Assembly (NCBI RefSeq): GCF_000373925.1
Contig: NZ_KB892741.1
Span: 63,408-127,407, forward strand
Reading direction: 5' to 3'
DNA from: Actinopolymorpha alba DSM 45243
Lineage (GTDB): Bacteria > Actinomycetota > Actinomycetes > Propionibacteriales > Actinopolymorphaceae
Length of the DNA stretch: 64,000 nt
Shown: positions 36,746 to 46,858 of the stretch, piece by piece
Layout of the letters: every line of letters begins with the position of its first letter
Numbering within the stretch: position 1 is the stretch's first letter
The notes under the pieces: generated by a model
The model's database searches: none
The model's input: only the letters and a program-made list of their open reading frames with translations
What the model was told of the DNA's origin: nothing
Position numbers and translations under genes: made by a program

Positions 36746-37398
36746 AAGGCGAGGGCCGCGCGGGTTCGGGGACCCACCCCGAGCTCCACTGCCTCGCGGA
36801 GATCTGTCTCGGTATCGACGTCCCGGCGTACGGTCGCGATCCCGGGAGGCGACAGCTCGGCCGCACCGGCCTGATGGTGCGCCGCCCTGGACGGGCCACC
36901 AAACCTCGGCGCGAAGGTTGATCCATCCCGCGCGCAGTAGAGAGTCGTACCCACATCCGCCGCGTCGGGGACGAACGACGTCGGATGAGCCAGTGCGGCA
37001 TCCAACACGATCATGAGCTCGTCAGGTCGCAGGGCGGGCAGATCCGCGAGCATCGCGCCGATGGCACTGTCAGGTCGGCGTTGACGGGCCGCCTGAGCGC
37101 CGTGGAGGAGTGCCGGATTGAGGCCGGTATCGGGCTCGTCGGCCACGACGACGGCGCCGAGCGCGGCGAGCGCGGACCCGGATTCGGGGTCGTGGGTGAC
37201 CGCTAGCACCTCCACCACAGTGGGGCATTCGAGGATGGCGCTGACCGTGTCGAGAGCCATCGCACGGGCGAGTTCGGTGCGGTGATCTCCGGCGAACGGT
37301 GCAAGCCGGGACTTACCGATGGCAGCCGGCTTGACGGGGACGACGACCGTCCAGCCCGGGGAACCCTGGCGCCCGTTGGGGCGTTCACGCGAAGACAT
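36736..37398 (-). CDS. cofC: 2-phospho-L-lactate / phosphoenolpyruvate guanylyltransferase (F420 synthesis)
   Basis: 220 aa, nucleotidyltransferase fold. TVVVPVKPAAIGKSRLAPFA is the GTP-binding loop; LADLPALRPDEL and APRFGGPSRAAH are CofC/FbiD motifs. It makes the guanylylated precursor of coenzyme F420. ATG at 37398 has GAGAGGA 9 nt upstream. Divergent from plsC. Its 3' end runs into a tandem repeat array, so the last residues (LAFLL) are repeat-encoded and may be recent. Confidence 0.9.
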   Translation of the reverse strand: MSSRERPNGRQGSPGWTVVVPVKPAAIGKSRLAPFAGDHRTELARAMALDTVSAILECPTVVEVLAVTHDPESGSALAALGAVVVADEPDTGLNPALLHGAQAARQRRPDSAIGAMLADLPALRPDELMIVLDAALAHPTSFVPDAADVGTTLYCARDGSTFAPRFGGPSRAAHHQAGAAELSPPGIATVRRDVDTETDLREAVELGVGPRTRAALAFLL

Positions 37399-37571
37399 CG
37401 AGGTCGATCCTCTCAGCCGGGTGCAACAGCCGGACCCTCCGCTCGACTCCGTATCGGCCGTCGTTCAAACTGTGGCGAGCAAACGCGTGGCGCCTGGACA
37501 CTGCGCCCACCAGCTCGCCCATCGCGTAATGCCCGTCGCATCCGACAGCTGCGGGCCACGAGGAGGACAGT

Positions 37572-38324
37572 GTGCCCCTGCCTGAGACCGGCCTGGTTTA
37601 CGACGTCGCCGCCGGCGCCCTTGGCCATGTGATGTCGCTTCTGACGAAGCGGGACTGGCGAGGGAGCGAACACCTCCCCGCCGAAGGTGGCGTGCTCGTC
37701 GTCACCAACCACCTGTCGTATTTCGACCCGGCTGTGATCGCACACTTCTTACATGCCAATGGGAGGGCGCCGCGATTCCTTGCCAAGGCGAGCCTCTTCG
37801 ACGCACCGGTCCTTGGCTGGTTTCTCCGCTCCGCCGGCCAGATCCCGGTCCATCGTGAGAAGCGGACCGCGGGCGACGCGCTCGACGACGCCTGCAAGGC
37901 CATCGAACGCGGCGAATCCGTCGTGGTTTATCCGGAGGGAACGATCACCCGCGACCCCGCGCTCTGGCCGATGACCGGCAAGACGGGAGTCGTGCGGATC
38001 GCGTTGCGGACCGGGTGCGACATCGTGCCGGTCGCGCAGTGGGGTGCTCAGGATGTTCTGCTGCCGTACGCCAAGATCCCGAAGCTCCTTCCCCGCAAGA
38101 CTATGCGGGTCTCGGCGGGTCCTGCCGTCGACCTGTCGGCCTTTCGTGGGATCGATGCCACCCCGTCGGTGTTCAAGCAGGCGACCAATGCCGTGATGGA
38201 AACACTCACGGGTCTGCTCGCCCAACTCCGCGACGAAGAACCCCCCGCCAACCGTTTTGATCCGGGTAAGTCCGACCTGCCGTCCATCGGCAACCCCTAC
38301 AAGAAACGGGCACGGCAGCAATGA
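37572..38324 (+). CDS. plsC: 1-acyl-sn-glycerol-3-phosphate acyltransferase
   Basis: 250 aa. The catalytic NHx4D motif is NHLSYFDP near residue 46, and VYPEGTITR is the phosphate-binding motif; SAGQIPVHRE lies between them. It acylates lysophosphatidic acid at the inner membrane face. GTG at 37572 has GGAGGA upstream. Its stop overlaps the gpsA start (ATGA), so a lipid-precursor operon is likely. Confidence 0.92.
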   Translation: MPLPETGLVYDVAAGALGHVMSLLTKRDWRGSEHLPAEGGVLVVTNHLSYFDPAVIAHFLHANGRAPRFLAKASLFDAPVLGWFLRSAGQIPVHREKRTAGDALDDACKAIERGESVVVYPEGTITRDPALWPMTGKTGVVRIALRTGCDIVPVAQWGAQDVLLPYAKIPKLLPRKTMRVSAGPAVDLSAFRGIDATPSVFKQATNAVMETLTGLLAQLRDEEPPANRFDPGKSDLPSIGNPYKKRARQQ

Positions 38325-39328
38325 CGAAGGTCGCCGTGCTGGGCGCCGGCTCGTGGGGCACCGCGTTCGCGATGGTGCTCGCCGACGCTGGTGCCTCGGT
38401 GACCCTCTGGGCACGGCGCCCCGAGCTTGCCGCGTCCCTCGCGCGGGACCGGACGAACCCCGACTATCTGCCAGGAGTCGAACTCCCGGCCGGGCTGGCG
38501 GCGACCGCCGATGCCGCCGAGGCGCTGGAGTCCGCGGAGTTCGTGGTCCTCGCCGTGCCCTCCCAGGAGTTGCGGGCCAACCTCGCTCGATGGAGATCGT
38601 CCCTCCCGCCAACCGCCGTCCTGGTGAGTCTTGCCAAGGGCATCGAGCTGCACACCCTGCTCCGGATGAGTGAGGTGGTGGCCGAGGTCACGAGCGTGGA
38701 GGACGACCGGGTGGCCGTCGTGACCGGGCCCAACCTGGCCCGCGAGGTCGCGGCCCGCCAGCCGGCCGCGAGTGTCGTCGCCTGCCGCGACCCCGGTGTT
38801 GCCGAACGCCTGCAGAAGGTCTGCCATTCACCGGCGTTCCGTCCTTATACCAACACCGACGTCGTGGGCTGCGAGCTCGCCGGCGCCACCAAGAACGTCA
38901 TCGCTCTCGCCGTCGGTATGGCGATCGGCCTCGGTCTTGGCGACAACGCCCGCGCCTCGGTGATCACGAGAGGCCTGGCCGAGACCACCCGGCTCGGTGT
39001 ACGCCTCGGTGCCGATCCGTACACCTTCGCGGGCCTTGCCGGCCTTGGCGACCTGGTGGCGACGTGTTCCTCGCCGTTGTCGCGCAACCGCGCGTTCGGC
39101 GAGGAGCTGGGTCAGGGCCGCACCGTCGCCGAGATCAGCGCGTCGAGCCGGCAGGTCGCCGAGGGCGTACGCTCCTGCGAGCCGCTCCTGGAGCTCGCCC
39201 GGCGTCACGACGTCGACATGCCGATCGTCGAGCACGTGGCGTACGTCGTCCGCGGGGAGATGACGCCACAGGAGATGGTGGCGAGCCTGATCAGCCGGAG
39301 CGCCAAGCCCGAACGCCACGGCTGGTAA
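38321..39328 (+). CDS. gpsA: Glycerol-3-phosphate dehydrogenase (NAD(P)+)
   Basis: 335 aa. The Rossmann motif is VLGAGSWGTAFA at the N terminus. The catalytic Lys is in AGATKNVIALAVGM; ATCSSPLSRNRAFG is conserved. It supplies sn-glycerol-3-phosphate to PlsC-type acylation, which explains the 4-nt overlap with plsC. The family-typical end is followed by a palindrome 36 bp downstream. Confidence 0.96.
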   Translation: MTKVAVLGAGSWGTAFAMVLADAGASVTLWARRPELAASLARDRTNPDYLPGVELPAGLAATADAAEALESAEFVVLAVPSQELRANLARWRSSLPPTAVLVSLAKGIELHTLLRMSEVVAEVTSVEDDRVAVVTGPNLAREVAARQPAASVVACRDPGVAERLQKVCHSPAFRPYTNTDVVGCELAGATKNVIALAVGMAIGLGLGDNARASVITRGLAETTRLGVRLGADPYTFAGLAGLGDLVATCSSPLSRNRAFGEELGQGRTVAEISASSRQVAEGVRSCEPLLELARRHDVDMPIVEHVAYVVRGEMTPQEMVASLISRSAKPERHGW

Positions 39329-39364
39329 CGCCCGGCGAGCTTGGCGCACGGGTGACCCGGGCCG

Positions 39365-39398
39365 CCCTGAATGATCACGTATACGTGATCATTCAGGG
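39365..39398. repeat. Palindromic element, GATCACGTA family copy 5 (34 bp, perfect)
   Basis: CCCTGAATGATCACGTA and its exact reverse complement, between the convergent gpsA and trans-sulfuration genes. Its last 6 bp encode the end of the minus-strand gene (stop at 39393-39395). Confidence 0.9.
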
Positions 39399-40544
39399 GC
39401 TCGGAGGCTCGAGTACGTCGTCCAAAGCGGCGGACAGATCGGCCCAGAGGTCCTCGACGTCCTCGATCCCGACGCTCAACCGGATGAGGTTCTCCGGAAT
39501 TGTGGGGCTCTCACCAGACCAGCGCCGGCGGCGTTCGAGTGTCGACTCCACTCCGCCGAGGCTCGTGGTGTGGACCCACAGCCGGGTCGCCCGGGTGACC
39601 GACTCGGCCGCCGCCGCACCACCCCGCACCTCGATCGCCACCACGGCGCCGTACGCCGGCAGCTGCGCGGTGGCCCGCGTGTGCCCGGGGTCGGTCGGCA
39701 GACCCGGGTAGCGCACCCGCTCGACGGCGGGGTGGCCGGCGAGCCGGCGGGCAAGCTCATCGGCATTGGCGCAGGCGCGCTCGACCCGCAGGTGGAGGGT
39801 CCGCAGGCCCCGCAGCGCGAGCCAGGTCTCGAACGGTCCGGGGATCGCACCGACCTGCTTACGCCGCGCCAGCAGCCGCTCGTGCAGGTCGTCGCCGCGC
39901 GTGGTCGGGGCGGTGACCAGGGCGCCCAGAACGACGTCGCTGTGGCCGGCGAGGTACTTCGTCACCGAATGCACGACCACATCGGCACCCGCGTCAAGGG
40001 GACGTTGCAGGATCGGCGTCGCGAAGGTGTTGTCGACGACCACCAGCGCCCCCGCCTCGCGCGCGGCCGCACAGACCGCCGGTAGGTCGGCGACCTCCAG
40101 CGCGGGGTTGGTCGGCGACTCGACCAGGACCAGGTCGGCGCCGGCGGCCGCTCGGGCCACCTCGCCGGTGTCCGCGACGTCGACCAGGCGGACGTCGCGC
40201 AGCCGGCCGTCCCCGAGCAGGTCGGACAGCTGCCCGAGCGTGCCCAGATAGGCGTGCCGCGGCGCCACCACGACCCCGCCCGCCGGCACCAGGTCGAGCA
40301 CGGTGGCCACGGCGGCGAGGCCGGAGGCGAACGCGAGTGCCCGGCCGTTCTCCAGCGCCCCGAGCACCTCCTCGAACGCCGCCCAGGTCGGGTTGTCGTA
40401 CCGGCCGTACTCCGCCGTTCCGCCGGCGGCGTACGTAGAGGCCAGGACGATCGGTGGGTTGAGCGGGGCGTCGGGTACGACGGTGGGCCTGCCGGCCGTC
40501 ACGGTCAGTGTCGAGAGGGCGAGCTTGTCGGCGGAGTCGGGCAT
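39393..40544 (-). CDS. Trans-sulfuration family PLP enzyme (cystathionine gamma-lyase/synthase-like)
   Basis: 383 aa. The PLP Lys is in [22 protein letters not shown] and [14 protein letters not shown] are family motifs, as are SLGGVEST and [10 protein letters not shown] at the C terminus. The family interconverts cysteine, homocysteine and cystathionine; exact reaction not decidable. ATG at 40544 has AGGAAG 9 nt upstream. Convergent with gpsA; its stop codon lies inside a palindromic repeat. Confidence 0.9.
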   Translation of the reverse strand: MPDSADKLALSTLTVTAGRPTVVPDAPLNPPIVLASTYAAGGTAEYGRYDNPTWAAFEEVLGALENGRALAFASGLAAVATVLDLVPAGGVVVAPRHAYLGTLGQLSDLLGDGRLRDVRLVDVADTGEVARAAAGADLVLVESPTNPALEVADLPAVCAAAREAGALVVVDNTFATPILQRPLDAGADVVVHSVTKYLAGHSDVVLGALVTAPTTRGDDLHERLLARRKQVGAIPGPFETWLALRGLRTLHLRVERACANADELARRLAGHPAVERVRYPGLPTDPGHTRATAQLPAYGAVVAIEVRGGAAAAESVTRATRLWVHTTSLGGVESTLERRRRWSGESPTIPENLIRLSVGIEDVEDLWADLSAALDDVLEPPSP

Positions 40545-40605
40545 GAGGCGATTCTTCCTGAGGCGGAACGGGCCCGACCTGTCATGTCCGGGTCCCTGCG
40601 GCGGG

Positions 40606-40611
40606 TAGGGT
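40606..40611 (+). promoter_or_regulatory. -10 box of leaderless ddl mRNA
   Basis: TAGGGT followed by CTGGGCG and GTG at 40619. No Shine-Dalgarno and no good -35. Confidence 0.5.
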
Positions 40612-40618
40612 CTGGGCG

Positions 40619-41767
<1,149 letters not shown>

Positions 41768-41833
41768 CTTACCGGTCTCCGCTGACTTAGAGGTCGCGCG
41801 CCGGCGACGGTCAGCGCTCGGCGGCCCGGTCGG

Positions 41834-42322
41834 TCACTGGCACGGGGTGCGCTCGGGGATGTCGCGGCGCACCCTCGTCGACACGTCGACGAGGGTGTCC
41901 GCCGCTGGTGTGTACGCCGACGGCACCGACACCTCGACGTAGGCCTCCCGGCCGACCGTGGTGAAGATGTAGCCGCGGCTCGCCTCCTCGGCGAACCATC
42001 CGACGCCGTTGATCTGGACGCACGCCGACGATGGTGTCAGGGCCGCCGGCTTGGCGACGCCACAGCGCAGCAGGATCGGTGGGGAGCCCCAGGCGGCGGC
42101 GAGCGCATCAGAAGGCTCGACCGGTCGCGACTCCTGGCCGAGCACCGTGCTCGGCAACGCTCCGAGGAGCTTCCGGCAGGCGCTGGCGACGGCACCACTT
42201 GGATGCGGCGGCTCGACGGCGACAGGTGACGCGCCACAGCTGGTGATGATGAACGCGAGACCCAACGCGAACGCGCCCAAGCCGACGGCGCGGCGCCTGG
42301 AGCCGGGACCACGGGAAAACAC
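41834..42322 (-). CDS. DUF3515 lipoprotein
   Basis: 162 aa. Signal peptide GLGAFALGLAFIITSC with lipobox ITSC, then a domain with ACRKLLGALPSTVLG, WGSPPILLRCGVAKPAAL and NGVGWFAEE that matches DUF3515, a family of unknown function normally found between ddl and thiL in actinobacteria. GTG at 42322; a -10 box TAGCGT (complement of 42343-42348) lies 20 nt upstream, so the leader is short. No strong Shine-Dalgarno. Confidence 0.8.
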   Translation of the reverse strand: MFSRGPGSRRRAVGLGAFALGLAFIITSCGASPVAVEPPHPSGAVASACRKLLGALPSTVLGQESRPVEPSDALAAAWGSPPILLRCGVAKPAALTPSSACVQINGVGWFAEEASRGYIFTTVGREAYVEVSVPSAYTPAADTLVDVSTRVRRDIPERTPCQ

Positions 42323-42345
42323 GGGAGCGCGGACCGCCCGAAACG

Positions 42346-42582
42346 CTAGATGTGGACGACCGGACAGGTGAGGGTGCGGGTGATCCCGGGGACTCCCTGC
42401 ACCCGGGCAACAACCAACCGGCCGAGGTCGTCGACATTGCTGGCCTCGGCCCGGACGATGACGTCGTAGGGACCAGTAACGTCTTCGGCGAGCGTGACGC
42501 CCTTGATGCGCGCGATCTCGGCCGCGACGTCGGCCGCCTTGCCCACCTCGGTCTGGATGAGGATGTACGCCTGGACCACCAC
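42346..42582 (-). CDS. Stand-alone Lrp/AsnC ligand-binding (RAM) domain protein
   Basis: 78 aa: VQAYILIQTEVGKAADVAAE, GPYDVIVRAEASNVDDL, VQGVPGITRTLTCPVVH. It is the RAM effector domain without a DNA-binding domain. Such proteins bind amino acids and may partner full-length Lrp proteins. GTG at 42582 has GGGGAG 7 nt upstream. Longer frames upstream show no HTH and are shadow sequence. Position between DUF3515 and thiL is conserved in actinobacteria. Confidence 0.85.
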   Translation of the reverse strand: MVVQAYILIQTEVGKAADVAAEIARIKGVTLAEDVTGPYDVIVRAEASNVDDLGRLVVARVQGVPGITRTLTCPVVHI

Positions 42583-42823
42583 TGGTCGTCCTCCCCGGGC
42601 TCGTGGGCCCGCACCACGCGGTAGCGTCGTCGCGGAGCTCCAGGACATCTCGTGAGTGGCAACGGTATCGCGGGCGCACGGGTTAAGGGTGGCTCGGTCT
42701 GGGTCGACGCAGTTGCGGCTCCTCCGGCGTGGGCGCACTGGCTCCCTCGCGGCCGGGGCCTAGGCTGGGCTCGAGGTCGGCCATGGGGGTGTGGACCGGC
42801 CGTGGGGTGAGGGAGCGACGTAA

Positions 42824-43852
42824 GTGAGTCAGACCCAGGGCACAGGCGAGCAGACTCTGGCCGAACTCGGCGAGTTCGGTCTCATCGGCGTCCTGCGCGC
42901 ACGGTTGCCCATCGGGCGCGACGTCCTGCTCGGCCCGGGTGACGACGCGGCCGTCGTGGCGGCGCCTGACAATCGTGTGGTGGCGACCGCCGACATGCTG
43001 GTCGAGGGCCGGCACTTCCGCCGTGACTGGTCCGAAGGCTACGACGTGGGCCGCAAGGCAGCCGCCCAGAACCTCGCCGACGTCGCCGCGATGGGCGCCG
43101 TCCCTACCGCGCTGCTGGTCAGCTTCGGGGCGCCGCCGGATCTACCGGTGCGATGGGCGGTCTCCTTCGCCGATGGACTTCGCGACGAGTGCGCGCTCGT
43201 GGGGGCGTCGGTCGCCGGTGGCGACGTTGTCATGGCAAACCCCATGGTCATCGGGATCACCGCGCTCGGCTCGCTGCGGGGCCAGCACCCCGTGACGCGT
43301 TCCGGCGCGCGACCCGGCGACCTGGTGGCCGTGTGTGGCCGCCTGGGATGGTCCGCGGCCGGACTCGCCGTCCTCGCCCGGGGCTTCCGATCGCCGCGGG
43401 CCGTCGTGGAAGCCCACCGCCGGCCGGCACCGCCGTACGACGCCGGCCCCGAGGCGGCCACGCTGGGTGCGACCTCGTTGATCGACGTGAGCGACGGTCT
43501 CCTCGCCGACCTGGCGCACATCGCGCAGGCGAGCGGCGTCCGTATCGACGTCGAGACGTCGCGGCTTGCGAGCGCGGTCGCGGAGCCGCTGCAGGCCGTG
43601 GCCGCGGCGATCGGGGCCGACCCGCTGTCGTTCATCCTCACCGGAGGCGAGGACCACGCGCTGGCGGCGACGTTCCCGGCGGGCACTGAGCTGCCGTCCC
43701 GTTGGCAGGTGGTCGGGAAGGTGTGTGAGTCTGCCGGCCTCCCCGGAGCTCACGGCGAAGGTGTCGGAGGTGCTGGCGTCGGTACGCCCACCTGGGTGAC
43801 CGTGGACGGCGTGTCGTACGCCGGACCAGCGGGGCACGACCACTTCCGCTGA
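42824..43852 (+). CDS. thiL: Thiamine-monophosphate kinase
   Basis: 342 aa, PurM-like fold. GPGDDAAVVAAPD binds Mg-ATP, TADMLVEGRHF and RKAAAQNLADVAAMGA follow, and LIDVSDGLLADLAHIA and LTGGEDHALAATF are C-terminal signatures. It phosphorylates thiamine monophosphate to the diphosphate cofactor (used by IlvB among others). GTG at 42824 has GAGGGAG 9 nt upstream. Followed by an intrinsic terminator. Confidence 0.94.
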   Translation: MSQTQGTGEQTLAELGEFGLIGVLRARLPIGRDVLLGPGDDAAVVAAPDNRVVATADMLVEGRHFRRDWSEGYDVGRKAAAQNLADVAAMGAVPTALLVSFGAPPDLPVRWAVSFADGLRDECALVGASVAGGDVVMANPMVIGITALGSLRGQHPVTRSGARPGDLVAVCGRLGWSAAGLAVLARGFRSPRAVVEAHRRPAPPYDAGPEAATLGATSLIDVSDGLLADLAHIAQASGVRIDVETSRLASAVAEPLQAVAAAIGADPLSFILTGGEDHALAATFPAGTELPSRWQVVGKVCESAGLPGAHGEGVGGAGVGTPTWVTVDGVSYAGPAGHDHFR

Positions 43853-43899
43853 CGGTCTCCGTCTCCCTTTCTCGTCAGGTTCTCTTCAAGCTCTTGAAA

Positions 43900-43926
43900 G
43901 CGCCGGCTCTCATGCCGGCGCCTTTT
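43900..43926 (+). terminator. Intrinsic terminator of thiL
   Basis: GCGCCGGC and GCCGGCGC around TCTCAT, then CTTTT. Confidence 0.85.
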
Positions 43927-44082
43927 GCCTGCCTTCCGCGCTGATGCCGCCGCTCGGTGGCCGGTGCGTACGCATGCCCGGTGGCTGCGGATCGGCCGCG
44001 TACGACACGCCGACACTTACTGTCAGTAGCGGAGCTTGACAAACAGTGATGATCTGCGAAGTATGTGCAGTGCATCGAATGC

Positions 44083-44142
44083 CCCGAAATGCCCCATTAG
44101 CCGGAATACGGGATCTTCCCTCCGGCTGATGGGGCTTTCGGG
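44083..44142 (+). promoter_or_regulatory. Long hairpin in the 5' region of the secreted protein gene
   Basis: CCCGAAATGCCCCATTAGCC (plus GG) pairs with CCGGCTGATGGGGCTTTCGG (plus G): 21 pairs with one bulged T and one G-U, loop of 17 nt. It ends 35 bp before the ATG at 44178. It could be an mRNA-stabilising or regulatory leader structure or a terminator. 43927-44082 shows no gene. Confidence 0.6.
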
Positions 44143-44177
44143 TCCTGGTTGCTCGCCCCCACAACCGGAGGAACAAC

Positions 44178-45662
44178 ATGATGGAAAGAGAGGAGCCGCG
44201 TCGCTCGCGCGTCGCGTCGCCCTCTGAGCGGAACACCGGGCGGTCCCGCCGCGGATTCCGTTCGCTCGTGCGTGTTGGTGTCGCCACCGCGGCTCTGGCA
44301 TGCATCGCGGCAATCGGTCTGCCGACTGCCGCTCCGGCATCGGCGACACCTCCGTCCGCGCCACCGGCACCGGCTCCCGAGCCCGGACCAAAGGCGGCGG
44401 AGATCGTCTACCCGGGTTCGCCGCAGCAGTCGAACTTCAACTCCGGCCCAGCTGGATGGAAGTCGTTCCAGGAGTACTCGGCCGGCTGCTGGCTGCGGGG
44501 TGGTACCTGCCCGAAGCTCGACGGTAAGTGGATGGCGAACGGCGGGCCGGAGGGTGCCGGTGACGGCTTCCTGCGGCTCAGCGGCAATTCGGCGGCCGTC
44601 TATGCGCTTCCGTGGGGCCAGGGTTCCTACACCCGGTTCGACTCCCCGCTCTTCACCTTCAAGAGTGTGGATGCCGAGAGCTTCAAGCTGAAGCTGGACT
44701 GGCGTTCCTCCCACGCGAGCTACGCGCTGGGCTGGAACGGCATCACGGTCGAGATTCGCAACGAGGAAGGCCGGGTCGTCCGTACGGCGGTTCCCGGCAT
44801 GATCAGCGTTCCCACCAACCGCTGGCGGCACATCGAGATGCCGTTCCAGGGGAAGGGACCGGCCACGCTCGAGGTCGGTAAGAAGTACCGCATCTCGATC
44901 GTCGCGATCGACTACTACGGCCCCAGCGCTGCGACGCTCGGCCACCACGACTTCGACAACGTCGAGATGGTGACCAGCACCCAGAAGGGTGCCGAGCCGG
45001 TCGTCAACTGCGTGTCCGCCAAGGACCCGCTGACCGGTGCGAAGAAGGTCGTGGACAGCCTGCTTACCGGCAAGCCGGGGAGCTTCTGCCAGATCACCGA
45101 ACCGGTCGGTGACGCGGCCAAGCCGGTGCTGGCGGTCGCTGACAGGATCGCCAACGCCCCTGGGGTCAGTGACCTCCTCGACAAGGGCGCCGGCGCGTTC
45201 GTCGTCGTCGACCTCGCCGCCAACCAAGCGGCCGGCTGGGCGGTGGGCCGCGAGACGCTGCTCACGTCTGACCCGCGCAAGCTGTACTACTGGATGGACG
45301 GCGGCAACATCGGCCACTCGGCTGACTTCGCCGTCTTCTTCGTGACGTACCAGCCGCAGCAGGTCATCGACGAGCTGTTCAACGGCGAAGGCGGCCTCGT
45401 TGGCGCGGTTCAGGGCATCCTCGAGGGCCAGCTCAGTGCGGCCTCCGAGGTGCTGTCCGACCCGGTGGGCCAGGCGCTCGACATCGACCCGGGCTACAGC
45501 CTGGACGCGGTGCTCTGGCACATCCAGACGGTTCTGGGCGGCGGCGACCCGAAGTCGGGTGGCGGCGTTCCGCAGCCGGTGCCGACCGATGGCGGGAACC
45601 TCCCGCTGCCTGGTGACGGCGACCTGCCGTTGCCGCTGCCTCTGCCGGGGACGGCGCAGTAA
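44178..45662 (+). CDS. Large secreted protein, possibly Tat-exported
   Basis: 494 aa. N-terminal signal with SRRGFRS (twin-arginine-like), a hydrophobic stretch VATAALACIAAIGLP, and a cleavage site after PASA. A Pro-rich linker follows (to about 70). Residues 75-275 look like a beta-sandwich binding domain (AAVYALPWGQGSYTRFDSPL, NGITVEIRNEEGRVV, HDFDNVEMV). The C-terminal half contains GAGAFVVVDLAANQAAGWAV, and a Pro/Gly/Leu tail ends the protein. I recognise no family. GGAGGA precedes the ATG; ATG at 44181 is an alternative. A terminator follows, so it is monocistronic. Confidence 0.8.
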   Translation: MMEREEPRRSRVASPSERNTGRSRRGFRSLVRVGVATAALACIAAIGLPTAAPASATPPSAPPAPAPEPGPKAAEIVYPGSPQQSNFNSGPAGWKSFQEYSAGCWLRGGTCPKLDGKWMANGGPEGAGDGFLRLSGNSAAVYALPWGQGSYTRFDSPLFTFKSVDAESFKLKLDWRSSHASYALGWNGITVEIRNEEGRVVRTAVPGMISVPTNRWRHIEMPFQGKGPATLEVGKKYRISIVAIDYYGPSAATLGHHDFDNVEMVTSTQKGAEPVVNCVSAKDPLTGAKKVVDSLLTGKPGSFCQITEPVGDAAKPVLAVADRIANAPGVSDLLDKGAGAFVVVDLAANQAAGWAVGRETLLTSDPRKLYYWMDGGNIGHSADFAVFFVTYQPQQVIDELFNGEGGLVGAVQGILEGQLSAASEVLSDPVGQALDIDPGYSLDAVLWHIQTVLGGGDPKSGGGVPQPVPTDGGNLPLPGDGDLPLPLPLPGTAQ

Positions 45663-45694
45663 GGCCGTTCTCTCAGCGGTACCGCACCAAGACG

Positions 45695-45734
45695 GAGGAC
45701 CCAGGCTCTCGGGGGGCCTGGGTCCTCTTCTTTC
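45695..45734 (+). terminator. Intrinsic terminator of the secreted protein gene
   Basis: GAGGACCCAGG and CCTGGGTCCTC (11 pairs) followed by TTCTTT. Confidence 0.85.
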
Positions 45735-45778
45735 CTGCCGCGCGTACCTGCTGGCGGGCGGCAGGACGCCTGGGCTTA

Positions 45779-45832
45779 CCGGGTTGTCATAGGTTTCTCG
45801 GTCTCTTGGCCGAGAAACCTATGACAACCCGG
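45779..45832. repeat. Long inverted repeat, 23-bp perfect arms
   Basis: The left arm begins CCGGGTTGTCATAGGTTTCT, ends CGG, and pairs perfectly with 45810-45832 around TCTCTTGG. First of three long foldbacks in a gene-free gap of 826 bp. Confidence 0.9.
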
Positions 45833-45940
45833 GGTTGGCGCCTGGTTTCCCAGCATCCGAAACAGTTGGGGGTACGCCATGTGGCTTATTCAAAATGGCG
45901 CCGGAGAGGTTGCTGGATCTGATTGAGCGGGAACCGGACC

Positions 45941-46006
45941 ATGATCAACCTGCAGAAATCGCCCACGTTTCGCGCGAAGCCTGGGCGATTTCTTCAAGTT
46001 GATCAT
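45941..46006. repeat. Long inverted repeat, family A copy 2
   Basis: 66 bp, ATGATCAACCTG to CAAGTTGATCAT, 25-bp arms with two mismatches around a loop containing TTTCGCGCGAAG. Same length and core as 11-76. Confidence 0.9.
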
Positions 46007-46050
46007 GAACCAGGCCGCCAACGGTCCGGCCTGTGAGGCGACCCGCGGCA

Positions 46051-46124
46051 GATCAAGATCATTTCGGGGAAGTGGCCCACGCTCCGCGCGGAACGTGGGC
46101 CACTTCCCCGAAATGATCTTGGTC
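46051..46124. repeat. Long inverted repeat, 28-bp perfect arms
   Basis: CAAGATCATTTCGGGGAAGT and eight more bases pair perfectly with 46094-46121, loop CTCCGCGCGGAA. The inner CCCACG...loop...GTGGG resembles family A (CCCACG then TTTCGCGCGAA), while the arms differ. The outermost GATC/GGTC pairs with one mismatch. Confidence 0.9.
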
Positions 46125-46434
46125 GCGACTGTCGGCGTAAAGGGATTTTGAATGAGGCTCCCGAGTTGTCAAGCGTGGGCGGTTCAGGCCCGCCACCTCC
46201 TCGCCAAGTCCCACGCCGGCCTCCGCTCCGGCCCCGCCCGTCTGGCGCAGCAAACTGTGGCGCGCAGGGGTTTTGAATAGCCCTCCATGTGAGACGGGCT
46301 CGACCTTACGTGGCATGTCCCCACGAAGCGCGCGCAATTCGCCTTGCATGGTGACGACTTGCCGCGCGGGGCCCCAGTTCCCACGGGGAGAAGCTTCGGA
46401 CAAGTCGCGGACGCACTCGCGGGCGGCATGCGAA
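46125..46434. other. Gene-free stretch
   Basis: No ORF with a start signal or recognisable domain. A weak direct similarity exists between GGATTTTGAATGAGGCTCCC and GGGTTTTGAATAGCCCTCCA (46141-46160 and 46268-46287), possibly another degenerate repeat. Confidence 0.4.
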
Positions 46435-46466
46435 GAAGCCGGCCACCTCACCGGGTGGCCGGCTTC
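46435..46466 (-). terminator. Terminator of rpmB
   Basis: GAAGCCGGCCACC and GGTGGCCGGCTTC, 13 perfect pairs around a 6-nt loop, 22 bp after the rpmB stop on the minus strand. Confidence 0.8.
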
Positions 46467-46488
46467 GCAAGCCGGAAAGGGGGAGCGG

Positions 46489-46674
46489 TCAGCGAGCGAC
46501 CTTGCCCGCCTTCAGGCAGGACGTGCACACGTTGAGGCGCTTCGGTGTGCCGTTGACGGTCGCACGGACCCGTTGGATGTTGGGGTCGAAACGCCGCCGC
46601 GTGCGGCGGTGTGAGTGCGACACGTTGTTGCCGAAGCCGGGCCCCTTGCCACAAACGTCGCAGACGGCAGCCAC
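46489..46674 (-). CDS. rpmB: 50S ribosomal protein L28
   Basis: 61 aa: [48 protein letters not shown]. The zinc cysteines are complete (CDVC and CTSC), so this is the C+ (zinc) form, not a zinc-free paralogue. GTG at 46674 has AGGAG 6 nt upstream. Divergent from the DhaL gene, as in other actinobacteria. Confidence 0.96.
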   Translation of the reverse strand: MAAVCDVCGKGPGFGNNVSHSHRRTRRRFDPNIQRVRATVNGTPKRLNVCTSCLKAGKVAR

Positions 46675-46822
46675 CGGAGTCTCCTGAATGTTTTGGAACA
46701 CGGACAACTGCCCGGCGCCAGCTGGCGCTCACGGGCAACCGGTTGAGGATATCTGACGCCCGGTCCGAAGTGCCAACCGGACCTGTGTGGTTCCGGCCTC
46801 ACGCGGGGTTCGCCCGCCTTGG

Positions 46823-46858
46823 CCCACCACCACCCCCACCACGGGGGGTGGTGGTGGG
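46823..46858. repeat. Perfect 15-bp-arm hairpin before the DhaL gene
   Basis: CCCACCACCACCCCC and GGGGGTGGTGGTGGG around ACCACG. In the reading frame of the next gene it would encode His and Trp runs, which argues that the true start lies downstream. Confidence 0.85.

Noticed and set aside
46059..46451. Minus-strand ORF covering the repeat gap before rpmB
   Set aside because: Its C-terminal third is the hairpin at 46051-46124; composition not coding-like.
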